Of a stretch of 64,000 nt of DNA, positions 17,578 through 28,100 are shown in pieces. This DNA comes from Pseudomonas sp. NFR16. Lineage in GTDB: Bacteria > Pseudomonadota > Gammaproteobacteria > Pseudomonadales > Pseudomonadaceae. The stretch is taken from NCBI RefSeq assembly GCF_900108875.1, contig NZ_FNYJ01000001.1:1901664-1965663 (forward strand), given 5' to 3'. The position numbers and the translations under genes are program-made. Under the pieces are notes generated by a model. The model was given only the letters and a program-made list of their open reading frames with translations, searched no databases and was not told the DNA's origin. Within the stretch, counting starts at the first letter, position 1. The number at the start of each line of letters is the position of its first letter.

Positions 17578-18045
17578 ATGCAAGACACTACTTTGCTTCA
17601 ACTGATCACGGACGATATTGCGCCGACCCGGCATCTGCTGGAGATCCTGAAGGCCGAGTCACTGGCGCTTCACGGCCGCAATATGGTCGAAATGGAACAC
17701 ATCCTGGCGCAAAAACAGGCGCTGGTGATTGTCCTTGAGCAGCACGGACGCAGACGCACCCAGCTGATGACGAGCCTTGGCCTGCCCGCCAACCGTGCGG
17801 GACTGGAAGAAGTGGCGAAGCATTCTTCGGTTGGCGAAGCGTTGTTGAAGTCAAGCGACGAACTCAGCACGCTGATGAGCGAATGTCAGGCGGCCAACGA
17901 GCAGAACGGCAGCCTCATTCAGTTGCAGCAGCTCACAACGGCGCAGCAGCTGCGAATCCTCAACGGTGGCGACACGCCGACGCTGTATGACAGCCGGGGT
18001 TCGACGTCCGGTAGAGCCAGACCACGTCCGCTTAGCCAGGCGTAA
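17578..18045 (+). CDS. flgN: Flagellar export chaperone FlgN
   Basis: FlgN escorts FlgK and FlgL to the export gate. The 155-residue, mostly helical protein shows the family pattern (LLEILKAESLALHGRNMVEM, then ILAQKQALVIVLEQHGRRR). A basic, proline-containing tail (RGSTSGRARPRPLSQA) follows. Position directly after flgM is the standard arrangement. Confidence 0.93.
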   Translation: MQDTTLLQLITDDIAPTRHLLEILKAESLALHGRNMVEMEHILAQKQALVIVLEQHGRRRTQLMTSLGLPANRAGLEEVAKHSSVGEALLKSSDELSTLMSECQAANEQNGSLIQLQQLTTAQQLRILNGGDTPTLYDSRGSTSGRARPRPLSQA

Positions 18046-18126
18046 GTTCTTGTATCAAGGCGCGCGACATGATGGCAAAATGCCTCGCGTCGCACGCTGT
18101 CGTTTTTTGCCTGGAGATGGAAAACC

Positions 18127-18867
18127 GTGAATGCCTTAAGCGCGGAAGATGTTCCGCAGCCCCCAAAGGTACTGACCACGCCTTTGGAAATTGCCGCCAA
18201 CCTGCGGCTTCTGATGGAAAGCCATGATCCGCTGATCATCACTTTTCACGAGCGTAGCCAACGCTTCCAGAGTTATGTGACAGACGTAGACCGTGACAGC
18301 AACGAAATCACGCTGGATGAAATGATCCCGCGCGATGGAGAACGCTTTCTGGCCAACGGCGAGGCATTCCGGGTCGAAGGCTTCCATGATGGCGTTCGTA
18401 TCGCCTGGGAAGTCAAAGCGAAGATGGACGTCATCGATGATCCGCGCTGCTATCGCGGACCGATGCCTGAAGAAGTCGTTTATCACCAGCGCCGCAATGC
18501 CTTCCGCGCGGCCTTGAAGCTGGCGTCGCTGGTCGACATTGAAATCGGCGGGGACAAGCTGAAGTCGCCGCTGCGCGGCAAACTGCTCGACATCTCCGCG
18601 ACCGGCTGCAAGCTGCGTTTCGAAGGCGATGTGTCTGAACGCATGCAACTGGGACAAGTCTACGAGCGTTTCGTCGCTCACCTGCCCTTCGGCGCCATGA
18701 CCACGCCGGTCGAGCTGCGTTACCTGCACTTCGAAGAGAAGATCAACATCACTTTTGCCGGTGTGCGCTTCCACAACATGAGTGGACTGGTGCAGCGTCA
18801 GGTCGAACGCTTCGTCTACCAGCTGCAGCGCGAAGCCCGTCGCTTCGACAAAGACGACGACTTCTGA
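18127..18867 (+). CDS. flgZ: PilZ-domain c-di-GMP flagellar brake protein (YcgR/FlgZ type)
   Basis: YcgR/FlgZ proteins bind cyclic di-GMP and slow the motor. The 246-residue product has an N-terminal YcgR domain (about 15-115) and a C-terminal PilZ domain (about 120-240). The RxxxR motif is R123-R127 in [10 protein letters not shown] and the DxSxxG motif is D155-G160 in [11 protein letters not shown], so ligand binding should be intact. In Pseudomonas this gene follows flgMN, and the gap here is 81 nt. The symbol is given by position and domain order. Confidence 0.9.
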   Translation: MNALSAEDVPQPPKVLTTPLEIAANLRLLMESHDPLIITFHERSQRFQSYVTDVDRDSNEITLDEMIPRDGERFLANGEAFRVEGFHDGVRIAWEVKAKMDVIDDPRCYRGPMPEEVVYHQRRNAFRAALKLASLVDIEIGGDKLKSPLRGKLLDISATGCKLRFEGDVSERMQLGQVYERFVAHLPFGAMTTPVELRYLHFEEKINITFAGVRFHNMSGLVQRQVERFVYQLQREARRFDKDDDF

Positions 18868-19011
18868 TTCAACCGGCCAGCGGGCGCTTGCGGCAAGCGC
18901 CCCGCACCCGAACGATCAGAACGCTGACAAACCGATCCCGTACTGCGCCGCAGCGATTGCGGCGACTGTCCATACCCCGGCATCAACGCCCTGCATGCCT
19001 TCGCGTCAGCC

Positions 19012-19034
19012 TTCGCGAGCAAGCTCGCTTCCAC
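19012..19034 (-). repeat. REP palindrome, family A
   Basis: The minus-strand reading GTGGAAGCGAGCTTGCTCGC is a near copy of the element at 19329-19352 in inverted orientation. It is a short palindrome of the Pseudomonas REP type in the spacer after flgZ. Confidence 0.75.
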
Positions 19035-19040
19035 CAGGTT

Positions 19041-19059
19041 CGCGCAAGCATCGGATGCC
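19041..19059 (+). repeat. 19-bp direct repeat, copy 1
   Basis: CGCGCAAGCATCGGATGCC occurs here and again, identically, at 19290-19308. Each copy flanks REP elements, so the spacer seems to have grown by duplication of a REP-linked unit. Confidence 0.7.
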
Positions 19060-19140
19060 AAGTCGGACGCTGGATTTTCGTGGAGATGAGCCACTGTCTT
19101 TGGCGCTCCATTCGATCCACGGCGTAACACCACCCGACGC

Positions 19141-19206
19141 CTTCCCGGCTAAAGCCGGTCCTACGAAAAACCTGCAGCGTCCGTAGGACCGGCTTCAGCC
19201 GGGAAG
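19141..19206. repeat. Inverted REP doublet, family B
   Basis: Two 24-bp arms face each other. The left arm (19141-19164, ending AAGCCGGTCCTAC) is the near-exact reverse complement of the right arm (19183-19206, beginning GTAGGACCGGCTT), with an 18-nt loop. The same doublet occurs at 50323-50389. This is the REPIN arrangement mobilised by RAYT transposases in Pseudomonas; no RAYT gene is in the window. Confidence 0.85.
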
Positions 19207-19289
19207 AGGCCGGTATATGCTGTGGAGATACCGTGGTTGGAAATCAGTGTTCGTCCGATGGCGGCCCGAGCAACTTGCTCTCACCCGCT

Positions 19290-19308
19290 CGCGCAAGCAT
19301 CGGATGCC
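19290..19308 (+). repeat. 19-bp direct repeat, copy 2
   Basis: Identical to 19041-19059. Sequence beyond the 19 bp differs between copies. Confidence 0.7.
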
Positions 19309-19328
19309 CGGCAACACGCAGACCTTAT

Positions 19329-19352
19329 GTGGGAGCGAGCTTGCTCGCGAAG
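19329..19352 (+). repeat. REP palindrome, family A
   Basis: GTGGGAGCGAGCTTGCTCGC followed by GAAG is the classic fluorescens-group REP sequence. It pairs, 295 nt away, with the inverted copy at 19012-19034. Confidence 0.85.
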
Positions 19353-19394
19353 AGGCCGGGAACCGGGCGGCGTTTGCAGCCGCCAGGTCTCGCG

Positions 19395-20849
19395 TCAGAG
19401 CGGGCGGTCGACGCCGACATCCCGCGATGCATCGTGAACCGCGTCCGGCCGGGCGTCTTGCGCGACGGTGGTGACATCGTCATCGACCACCGCAACCGGC
19501 CGCACGACGCCTTCGCCTGACGGCACCACGCGTTCGGGGCCGGCTTCGGTCTCGGCACCGGGCTGCTCCGGTTCCGTCGCGTCGGTCGCGGTCTGCATCT
19601 GGTCCTGAACCACTTGTTCATCGACCCGAGGGTCAAGCGCCACGACCAGCGGCGAGCTGGACATGCTGTCCGGCATCGCGATGTGATGCAGCGGCGCATC
19701 TTCCACCTGGTGCAGGTTGGTGACGGCTTTGGGACGAATACGCAGCACCAGCACCAGTGCCGTGAAGCAGACGAAGGCGTACAGCATGTTGCTGCCGAAC
19801 ATCTTCATCAGCACGCCCGAGACCAGCGGTCCGATACTGGCGCCCACGCCATAGGTCATCAGCAACATGGCCGTCAGCGACACGCGGCGCTCGCCTTCGA
19901 CGTGGTCATTGGAAAACGCGACCGCCAGCGGGTAGAGCGAGAACTGCAGCAGCGACGCCACGAACCCGACCGCCAGCAACACCTCCATCGGCACGCTGGG
20001 GAAAATCGCCAGTGGCAGCGCGGCCAGTACCAGCAACCCCGCCACGCCGCGAATCAGCCAGGCACGATCGTAGCGGTCCGACAACCTGCCCAACGGGCCT
20101 TGCACCAGCAGGCCTGCGCCGATGCAACTGGCCATGAACATACCGACATGTTCGGTGGACAGCCCCTGCTGCGCGGCATACAGCGGCGCCAGGCCATAAA
20201 ATGAGCCGATGATCAGACCGGCGCTCAACACCGTGGTCAGCGACTGCGGTACGCGGCGCATGAAGAACAACGGTTCGAGCGGCGCCGGACGCATCGGCGC
20301 CGGGTGAATGCTGCGGGTCATCGCCACTGGCACCAGGCACAGGGTGAAACACAACGCCACCAGCATCAGCAATTCAGGGCCCAGCTGCGGATGGATCACC
20401 AGAATCAGTTGGCCGAGCACCAGCCCCAAGTACGAGGCGATCATGTAGCCGCTGAACACCAGGCCACGCTGCTTGGGCGATGCCTGCTCGTTGAGCCAGC
20501 TCTCGATGACCATGTACTGGCACATCATCCCGAGGCCAACGATCATGCGCAAAAAGATCCACGCCGGCAGGTAATCCACCAGACCATGCCCCAGAACGGC
20601 AGCGCCGACGATCCCGGCGCACGTCGCATACGCACGAATGTGCCCGACCCGGCCAATCAGCCGGTGGCCGATCTTGCCGCCCAGCGCCAGACCGACATAG
20701 TTGGCGGCCATCAGGGCACCGACCCACAAGCCATCGACCTGATCGGCCGCCAGACGCAAGGCAAGGTAGGTGCTCAACAGGCCCGAGCCGATCAACATCA
20801 TCAGCGAGGCGAAATACAGCGCTCTAAAGGACTTCCAGATTTGGCGCAT
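19395..20849 (-). CDS. MFS transporter, YcaD-like
   Basis: A 12-helix major facilitator of 484 residues. The N-terminal half has LYFASLMMLIGSGLLSTYLA, the loop motif IGHRLIGRVGHIRAYA, and the family block MVIESWLNEQASPKQRG. The second half has GPLGRLSDRYDRAWLIRG. A hydrophilic acidic tail of roughly 80 residues after about residue 400 extends beyond the usual MFS core. The substrate cannot be told. It stands alone with 230 nt upstream, and its 3' end runs into the REP-rich spacer. Confidence 0.85.
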   Translation of the reverse strand: MRQIWKSFRALYFASLMMLIGSGLLSTYLALRLAADQVDGLWVGALMAANYVGLALGGKIGHRLIGRVGHIRAYATCAGIVGAAVLGHGLVDYLPAWIFLRMIVGLGMMCQYMVIESWLNEQASPKQRGLVFSGYMIASYLGLVLGQLILVIHPQLGPELLMLVALCFTLCLVPVAMTRSIHPAPMRPAPLEPLFFMRRVPQSLTTVLSAGLIIGSFYGLAPLYAAQQGLSTEHVGMFMASCIGAGLLVQGPLGRLSDRYDRAWLIRGVAGLLVLAALPLAIFPSVPMEVLLAVGFVASLLQFSLYPLAVAFSNDHVEGERRVSLTAMLLMTYGVGASIGPLVSGVLMKMFGSNMLYAFVCFTALVLVLRIRPKAVTNLHQVEDAPLHHIAMPDSMSSSPLVVALDPRVDEQVVQDQMQTATDATEPEQPGAETEAGPERVVPSGEGVVRPVAVVDDDVTTVAQDARPDAVHDASRDVGVDRPL

Positions 20850-21079
20850 CGGCTTTCCAAAAACGGGAAACCTTCATCAGAGAGGATTCCCGAACCGCGG
20901 TTCTTGAGCCTGGGTGCTTCAGACTGTGTGAAACCATCACGAACAAACGTCAGACGTCGCACGCAACACGCGATAAGGCCGCAAGCGCCCTACACCGGGC
21001 GCTCTGATCGAGCCTGCTCGCCTGTTTTCAACGACATACCACGTGCATCACTCCGAAGGAGCATGGCTCGCAATGGTGT

Positions 21080-22423
21080 TCACACATCCTGAGCCAATAC
21101 TCGGCGCTCCCAGGGCGTGATTTCATCGAAGAAACTGGTCAGTTCCAGGGTCTTCGATGCGATGTAGCCTTCGATGAATTCGGTCCCAAACAGTTCCTTG
21201 GCCAATGGGCTGCGTTTCAGACGCTCTAGAGCGGCATGCAAGGTACATGGCAGGGAAAGATTATCCGGCACGACAAACTCTCCTTGAATCGGTGCCGACG
21301 GTTCCAGTTTCTGCTCGATCCCGTACAGCCCGGCTGCAAGACTAGCTGCAATGGCCAGATACGGGTTGGCATCTGCACCGGGAAGCCGGTTTTCAACCCG
21401 TCGGGCGACTGGCGCACTGGCCGGAATGCGAAGGCCGGCGGCGCGATTGTCGTGTGACCAGCAGGCATTGTTTGGCGAGGCAAACGGATGGCACAACCGC
21501 TGGTACGAATTGACGTTGGGCGCAAACAATGCGGTGAAGTCCGCCATCGCCGCCTGCTGCCCGCCGAGAAAATGGCGAAATTCGGCGGTGGCTTCGCCCC
21601 GCCCGTCACTGAAAAGGGTGTTGCCGGTCGCCGTCTCCACCACGCTCTGATGAATGTGCATCGAGCTGCCCGGCGTGTGCGCCAGCGGCTTGGCCATGCA
21701 GACCACAGTCAGACCATGCTTGAGCGCGACTTCCTTGAGCAGATGCTTGAACAGGAACGTCTGATCGGCGAGCAGCAACGGGTCGCCGTGCAGCAGGTTA
21801 ATCTCGAACTGGCTGACGCCCATTTCGTGCATGAACGTGTCCCGCGGCAGGCCAAGAGCCGCCATGCCCTTGTAGACCTCGCTGAAGAAGGGTCGCAGGC
21901 CGTTGTTGGAACTAACGCTGAACGCCGAGCGTCCTTCTTCGCGGCGGCCGTCCAGCCCGACCGGCGGCTTGAATGGTTGAGTCGGGTCGCTGTTGGGTGC
22001 GAACACGAAGAACTCAAGCTCGGTCGCCACCACCGGCGACCAGCCATAGCGGGCGTAACGGGCGATCACCGACTTGAGCTGGCCGCGGGTCGAGAGACTG
22101 GAGCTTTCGCCGGTCAACTCGTCCGCATCGCAGATGGCCAGCGCGCGAGGCTCGTCGCTCCAGGGCAGACGGTGAATCTGTTGCGGATCGGCGACCAGCG
22201 CCAGATCACCATCGTCGCTGCCGTAGAATTTTGCCGGCGGGTAGCCGCCCATGATGCATTGCAGCAGCACGCCGCGGGCCATCTGCAGGCGTCGGCCTTC
22301 CAGAAACCCTTGCGCCGTCATCACCTTCCCGCGTGGCACACCGTTGAGGTCCGGGGTGACACATTCAATTTCATCAATGCCCATCAATCGCTGCGCGAGT
22401 GAATTGTGGCCATCGCTACTCAT
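21080..22423 (-). CDS. Glutamine synthetase family protein (gamma-glutamylpolyamine synthetase type)
   Basis: The 447-residue protein has the glutamine-synthetase fold: TELEFFVF and EMGVSQFEINLLHGDP (metal and substrate ligands), GSSMHIHQSV, and CWSHDNRAAGLRIPASAP (ATP/glutamate site). Length and divergence fit the PuuA/PauA/SpuI group, which ligates glutamate to polyamines or other amines, rather than the 468-residue GlnA with its adenylylation loop. It is monocistronic and divergent from the sugar cluster. The amine substrate cannot be assigned from sequence. Confidence 0.85.
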   Translation of the reverse strand: MSSDGHNSLAQRLMGIDEIECVTPDLNGVPRGKVMTAQGFLEGRRLQMARGVLLQCIMGGYPPAKFYGSDDGDLALVADPQQIHRLPWSDEPRALAICDADELTGESSSLSTRGQLKSVIARYARYGWSPVVATELEFFVFAPNSDPTQPFKPPVGLDGRREEGRSAFSVSSNNGLRPFFSEVYKGMAALGLPRDTFMHEMGVSQFEINLLHGDPLLLADQTFLFKHLLKEVALKHGLTVVCMAKPLAHTPGSSMHIHQSVVETATGNTLFSDGRGEATAEFRHFLGGQQAAMADFTALFAPNVNSYQRLCHPFASPNNACWSHDNRAAGLRIPASAPVARRVENRLPGADANPYLAIAASLAAGLYGIEQKLEPSAPIQGEFVVPDNLSLPCTLHAALERLKRSPLAKELFGTEFIEGYIASKTLELTSFFDEITPWERRVLAQDV

Positions 22424-22670
22424 GACTCAAATCCTTTGTTTTTCTGGCAGGCCGCACAGCGGCAAGGCGTACAAAATAAGCGTCAGTCGTTCGGAATATC
22501 AAGCGGAGTCGGCAAATCCTGGGCCTTGGCGAGCCCGGCAGGAATTGGCCGGGTTCTTGCTATTTCGTGTCATGACCGGCGCGAACGCCATTTTGCTGAC
22601 AGCGGCTTCGGTCTGCGGGACGTATTCGTACCCGACCATTGAGCAGCAGCCTAACTAGAGCGCAGACCTG

Positions 22671-23789
22671 ATGAGCAAAACCACACCAGTTACCCGGCCA
22701 ATGCTCGCGCCGCTTGAAGAATTCATCCCGTACCTGGAAAGGATCTGGGACAGTCGCACCCTGACCAATGGCGGCCCGTTCCACCAGCAACTGGAAAAAG
22801 AGTTGGCCGTGTATCTGGGCGTCGAACATCTGTCGCTGTTTACCAACGGCACCATCGCCCTCGTCACCGCTTTACAGGCATTGCGCATCACGGGCGAAGT
22901 CGTCACGACGCCGTACTCGTTCGTGGCCACCGCTCACTCGCTGTTGTGGAACGGCCTCAAACCGGTGTTCGTGGACATCGATCCGCACACATATAACCTC
23001 GACCCTGCGCGGATTGAGGAAGCCATCACTCCGGCGACCACCGCGATCATGCCGGTTCACTGCTACGGCCAGCCTTGTGACGTCGAAGCGATCCAGCGCA
23101 TTGCCGACCGCTACGGCCTGAAGGTTATCTACGATTCGGCCCACGCCTTCGGCGTACGCGAGAACCAGCAAAGCATCCTGCGGCACGGCGACCTTTCAGT
23201 CATGAGCTTCCACGCGACCAAGGTGTTCAACACCTTCGAGGGCGGCGCGATCATCTGCCCGGACGCGAAGACCAAACAGCGTATCGACTATCTCAAGAAC
23301 TTCGGTTTCGCCGATGAAATCACCGTGGTCGCCCCAGGCATCAACGGTAAAATGAGCGAGGTCAATGCGGCATTTGGCGTGCTGCAACTCAAGCACATCG
23401 ACGCCGCCCTGGCCCGCCGCCAGCGCGTAGATACCATCTACCGCGAAGCGCTTTCGAATATCGAAGGCATCGAGGTCGCCTGGCCGGACCGCGAAGGCCA
23501 CAACTATTCGTACTTCCCGATTCTGGTCAATTCGCAGTTTCCGCTGAGCCGAGACGAGCTGTTCGAGCGCTTCCGCTCTCGCGACATCCTCGTGCGTCGG
23601 TATTTCTACCCACTGATTTCGGCGTTCCCGATGTATCGCGGGCTGGAGTCTGCCCGCGTGCAAAATCTGCCGATCGCCACAAGCGTGTCCAGCCGGATCC
23701 TGTGCCTGCCGATTTTCGACAGTCTCACCGATGAAGAAATCACCCATGTTCTGGACGTCATTGTTCAGGCCAGAAACGGAGTCAATTAA
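22671..23789 (+). CDS. DegT/DnrJ/EryC1/StrS-type sugar aminotransferase
   Basis: This is a PLP-dependent nucleotide-sugar aminotransferase of 372 residues. The internal-aldimine Lys is K184 in SFHATKVFNTFEGGA. The PLP-contacting Asp is in YDSAHAFG (D155). TTPYSFVATAHSLLWNG is the typical substrate loop. VioA, which makes dTDP-4-amino-4,6-dideoxyglucose, belongs to this family, so a 4-keto-6-deoxy sugar is a plausible substrate. It opens a four-gene plus-strand cluster and ends 1 nt before the next gene (ORF stop at 23789). Confidence 0.9.
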   Translation: MSKTTPVTRPMLAPLEEFIPYLERIWDSRTLTNGGPFHQQLEKELAVYLGVEHLSLFTNGTIALVTALQALRITGEVVTTPYSFVATAHSLLWNGLKPVFVDIDPHTYNLDPARIEEAITPATTAIMPVHCYGQPCDVEAIQRIADRYGLKVIYDSAHAFGVRENQQSILRHGDLSVMSFHATKVFNTFEGGAIICPDAKTKQRIDYLKNFGFADEITVVAPGINGKMSEVNAAFGVLQLKHIDAALARRQRVDTIYREALSNIEGIEVAWPDREGHNYSYFPILVNSQFPLSRDELFERFRSRDILVRRYFYPLISAFPMYRGLESARVQNLPIATSVSSRILCLPIFDSLTDEEITHVLDVIVQARNGVN

Positions 23790-24511
23790 TGCGTAGTTGT
23801 TCGGTGTGTTCGTCGCAGTTCGCGAACTTCTTGCCGCTTGCGTCCCATTACTTCGAAATGCTCAACGAGCTGAACGTCAGCTACTCGCTTGATGATTTCG
23901 AAACCCTGAACACCGGGCAGTACAGCTGTCCGCAGTGTGCAGCGTCGGATCGCGATCGTCTGTATGCGTTGTTCGTGAAAACGTTCGTGAGGCGCCCAGA
24001 AGGACGGCCGCTGCGGATTCTGGACATTGCGCCTGCGCCCTTGCTGTCCCGGTTTCTGCGCAGCATTCCGGACAGCCAGTACCGCTCCGCCGACCTGTTC
24101 TCCCCATTGGCGGACGACATCGTCGACATCATGGACATGAATATCTACCCCGATAACAGCTTCGATTTCATCGTCTGTTCCCATGTCCTGGAGCACGTCC
24201 CCGACGACCGCAAAGCCATTGCCGAACTTTATCGTGTGCTCGACAAAAATGGCCTGGCGATCCTGATGGTGCCCATTCTGCTGACCGCAGAACACACCGA
24301 CGAAGACCCGGATGAAACCGACGTCAATGTGCGCTGGGCGCGATTCGGCCAGGATGACCATGTGCGCATGTATGCCAAGCAGGACTACATGTCGCGCATC
24401 CGCGCGGGCGGGTTCGAACTGTTGGAACTCGACTCTCGATCGTTCGGCCAAGGCACGTTCCGGCAACAGGGCATCACCGAGCAAAGCGTTCTTTATATCG
24501 GCACGAAGTAG
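23789..24511 (+). CDS. SAM-dependent methyltransferase with N-terminal zinc finger
   Basis: The 240-residue product has two CxxC pairs at the N-terminus (C4/C7 and C47/C50), likely one zinc site. A class I methyltransferase core follows: RPLRILDIAPAPLLSRF (SAM motif I), FDFIVCSHVLEHVPDDRKAI, and VLDKNGLAILMVPI. The start overlaps the aminotransferase stop (TAATG), so the two are translationally coupled. It probably methylates the sugar or glycan made by the cluster. An alternative is a role in modifying the linked protein. Confidence 0.82.
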   Translation: MRSCSVCSSQFANFLPLASHYFEMLNELNVSYSLDDFETLNTGQYSCPQCAASDRDRLYALFVKTFVRRPEGRPLRILDIAPAPLLSRFLRSIPDSQYRSADLFSPLADDIVDIMDMNIYPDNSFDFIVCSHVLEHVPDDRKAIAELYRVLDKNGLAILMVPILLTAEHTDEDPDETDVNVRWARFGQDDHVRMYAKQDYMSRIRAGGFELLELDSRSFGQGTFRQQGITEQSVLYIGTK

Positions 24512-24538
24512 TCTGTGGGCAGTGAGAGGTAGTCGACG

Positions 24539-25150
24539 ATGGGCCGTTCAAACGAAGTAAACGAAGGTTTTCGCACGCTGGGCGACAACGTCAAAATCTA
24601 CCCCGGCGCCAAAGTGTATGGCCGGGAGTTCATCAGCATCGGTTCGAACGTCATCATTGACGACTTCGTGTTCATATATGCCACGGCGCCGCTCTACATC
24701 GGCAGTTATGTCCACATATCCTCGTTCTGCTCGATCAGTGGCGGCGGCACGGTTGTGTTCGAGGATTTCTCCGGGCTGGCATCGGGCGTGCGCGTGGTGT
24801 GCGGCAGCGATGACTTTCTGGGCGGAGGCCTGACCAATCCGACCGTGCCCGCGGAGTATCGCAACACCCGACGATCATTCGTGCACATTGGCCGTCATGC
24901 GATCGTCGGCGCCAATGCGGTCATCCTGCCGGGCGTCACCATTGGCGAAGGCACCGCGGTGGGTTCGGGCTCGGTCATCAGCAAATCCCTGGAACCATGG
25001 AGCGTCTACGCAGGGCTGCCTGCCAGGCGCATCAAGGCCCGCCCACACGAAGTCATCCTGGAAAGCGAGCGCGCACTGGCCAGCGACGGTCTGTTCCAGC
25101 CCATGGCCGCCTCTGTGTTCCGAGACGCTTTGAACGCCTCACGTTCTTGA
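24539..25150 (+). CDS. Hexapeptide-repeat acyltransferase (sugar O/N-acetyltransferase)
   Basis: The 203-residue protein has left-handed beta-helix repeats at both ends. Early turns include VKIYPGAKVYGREFISIGSN and VIIDDFVFIYA. Later turns include HIGRHAIVGANAVILPGVTI and GEGTAVGSGSVISKSLEPWS. The ending VYAGLPARRIKAR is typical of maltose/xenobiotic-type acetyltransferases. It lies 27 nt after the methyltransferase and 20 nt before the glycosyltransferase. Acylation of an amino group installed by the aminotransferase is the simplest reading. Confidence 0.85.
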   Translation: MGRSNEVNEGFRTLGDNVKIYPGAKVYGREFISIGSNVIIDDFVFIYATAPLYIGSYVHISSFCSISGGGTVVFEDFSGLASGVRVVCGSDDFLGGGLTNPTVPAEYRNTRRSFVHIGRHAIVGANAVILPGVTIGEGTAVGSGSVISKSLEPWSVYAGLPARRIKARPHEVILESERALASDGLFQPMAASVFRDALNASRS

Positions 25151-25170
25151 ATTTTCTATCAGGTATTTGA

Positions 25171-28100
25171 ATGAGCCTTCGCCGTTTAGTCAGCATCGCT
25201 ATCCCGGCCTACAAGCCCGACTTCTTCGAAGCCACGCTGCAAAGTGCCTTCAGCCAGACACATGATCAGATCGAGATCGTGATCTGCGATGACTGCAAGA
25301 GCGATGCGATGTACCAGATCGTTGAACGACTGCGGCCTCAGAGCCCATGGCCGATTCGCTATATGCGCAATCAGACGCCGCTGGGTGAAACTCTCAACGT
25401 CGCCCGGTGCATCCGGGAATCACGCGGCGAATACATCAAATTCCTGTATGACGACGATCTGCTGGACCGCGACTGCATCAGCGCGCTGGTAGCGCTCTTC
25501 GAAGCGCATCCGAACGTCACGCTGGCCAGCTCGCGCCGCAGCATGATCGATGAGAACGGCGAGCTTCAGCCCGATAACCAGGCGACCCTTTTCCCCTTCT
25601 CCCATGACGTGATCATGGCCGGAGCGCCACTGGCGTCGTTTCTTGGGCAATTCCCGATCAATTTCATTGGCGAACCCAGTTGCGTAATGGTCCGACGCGC
25701 GGACGTGCTGGCTTTCGGCGACGATCTGATGGCCCTCAATGGCACGTCTATCACGTGGGTCGGGGATCTGGCGATCTACGTGAAGCTGATGCGAATGGGC
25801 GACGTGGCGATGCTGGCCAAGGCTTTGTCGTTCTTTCGGGTCTCCAGTGCGCAATACAGCGCCGAAGGCCGCAACAAGCCCAATCTGGGGGAGCAGGCAC
25901 AGCGAGTTTTTCGCCAGCGAATCCTCGAACTGGGCTGGACCAGAAGTTTCGATGAATACCGCATGCTCAAGATCGCGCCGCTGGCTGAGCCTACCCGCTT
26001 CAGCGAAGTTGACCTGCTGCCCTACTTCGTCAATTCCGGTTCGACTTCCGGGGATGGCTTAGGGTTCGGCGTCGGTCACTGGCTGGCGCAGCGCACCGTC
26101 AATCCGACCCAGCAGAAGCTGATCGATGAGCGGCTCGAAGCCAGTAGCGCTGGCTCCTCGCTGCTGGTCGTCGTGATGGACGATGCACGCCAGCCGCGCA
26201 AGCTCGACGCCACGCTGCACAGCATTTTGATCCATCAAGCGCTGTCCCCTGCGCTCAACGTGATGGTGCTGTCTGAGCGAGAGGCGCCTGCCGGCCTTGA
26301 CGTCAGCGGGCCTCTGCAATGGCGTGGCGGCGTGGCAGGGCAAACGGCCCTGGCGCTCAACGGTTTGCTTGAAACGCATTATTGCGACTGGTTCATCATT
26401 GTCGAGGCAGGCGCCAGTTTCACTGCCCACGGGATTTCCAGGCTGCGGCTCAAACTCCCTGACCTGACCCAATGCCCGGCTTTGTTCGCCGACGAACTGC
26501 ACCGTTTCACCGAAGGGCGGCACGAGACGGCGTTTCGCCCGGATTTCAACCTGGACTATTTGCTCAGCTACCCCTCGGCAATGAGCAGGCACTGGGTTTT
26601 CCATCGCCAGACCATCCTGGGCATTGACGGCTTCGATCCGGATGCGGGCAACGCCATGGAGCTGGATCTGATCCTGCGGCTGATCGAGAACGAGGGCGTG
26701 GCGGACCTGCATCACCTCGCCGACCCGCTGCTGATCTGCGACGCCGTGGACGCCGAGCGAGATGAACGCCTCGACCAGGGCGACGCCGAGGTCCGCGCGC
26801 TGAGTCGACACCTGCATGCCCGTGGCTACGTCGACAGCCAGGTCTGCGAGACCGCGCCCGGCCTCTACCAGATTCGCTACCAGCACACGGAACGTCCCCT
26901 GGTTTCGATCCTGATTCCAACCAAGGACCAACTGGGTATTCTCAGCCGCTGTGTCGAAAGCGTCCTGGAAAAGACCGCCTACAGCCACTACGAAATCATC
27001 ATCATCGATAACAACAGCGTGGAAGCCGACGCGCTGGAATGGCTGGCGGGGGTGGAAAGCATGCAAAGCGAGAAGGTGCGCGTGTTGCGCCACCCCTTCC
27101 CGTTTAACTATTCGGAAATCAACAACATGGCGGCCCGCCACGCCCGTGGCGAATATCTGGTGCTGCTGAACAACGACACTGCGGTGCTCCACGACGACTG
27201 GCTGGATAATCTGCTCAACCACGGGATGCGCCCCGAGGTGGGCGTGGTCGGGGCGAAATTGCTGTTTCCGGACGGCGCGATCCAGCATGGCGGCGTGGTC
27301 ATGGGCATCGCAGGTCCGGCCTATCACGTCTTCGTGGGCGCTCCCTTCGAGAGCGCTGGCTATATGCAGCGCCTGCAGGTCGATCAGGATTACAGCGTGG
27401 TGACCGCTGCCTGCATGATGGTGCGCAAATCGCTGTATCTGGAGCTTGGCGGGTTGGAGGAAACGCACTTCAAGGTTTCCTACAACGATGTAGATTTTTG
27501 CCTCAGGGTCCGCGAGGCGGGCTATTTGGTGGTCTGGACACCCCATGCGCGATTGCTGCACGAATCCAGCGTCAGCCAGATCCAGATCGACCCGCACGCC
27601 GGATGGCAGAAGATAGAACGATTCCGTGGCGAACAACTGGCCATGTACCGACGCTGGCTGGCGGTCATGGCCCACGACCCTGCCTATAACCCCAACTTTG
27701 CCGTGAGCAGGACCGGCTTCGAGCTTGAAAACAACGTTGACCTCACCTGGCGCCCGTTGCCGTGGCGACCGCTTCCATTGGTTCTGGTGCAACGCCTATT
27801 GCAGTGGCAGCCCAGCGATCAGCGCCTCACCGCTCCCCTCAACGCGCTACGCGAGCAGGCCAGGCTGGACGGTGCCGTCTCGCAGAGGCTGCTCGACTTT
27901 GTGGAACTCGAGCGCCTGCGTCCCGACACGGTGGTGTTTCAACAGCCACTCGCCGAGGCCGACGTCAACAACATGCGGGTGATGAAGTCGCTTTCCCCTG
28001 CTTTTACCGTCCTGGACCTGGACCGTCTGCCGGCATCAGGAACAAGCGATCCGGCCTTTGTGCAAAGCCTGGGGCTGGTCGAGCGAGTGGTGGTATCTTC

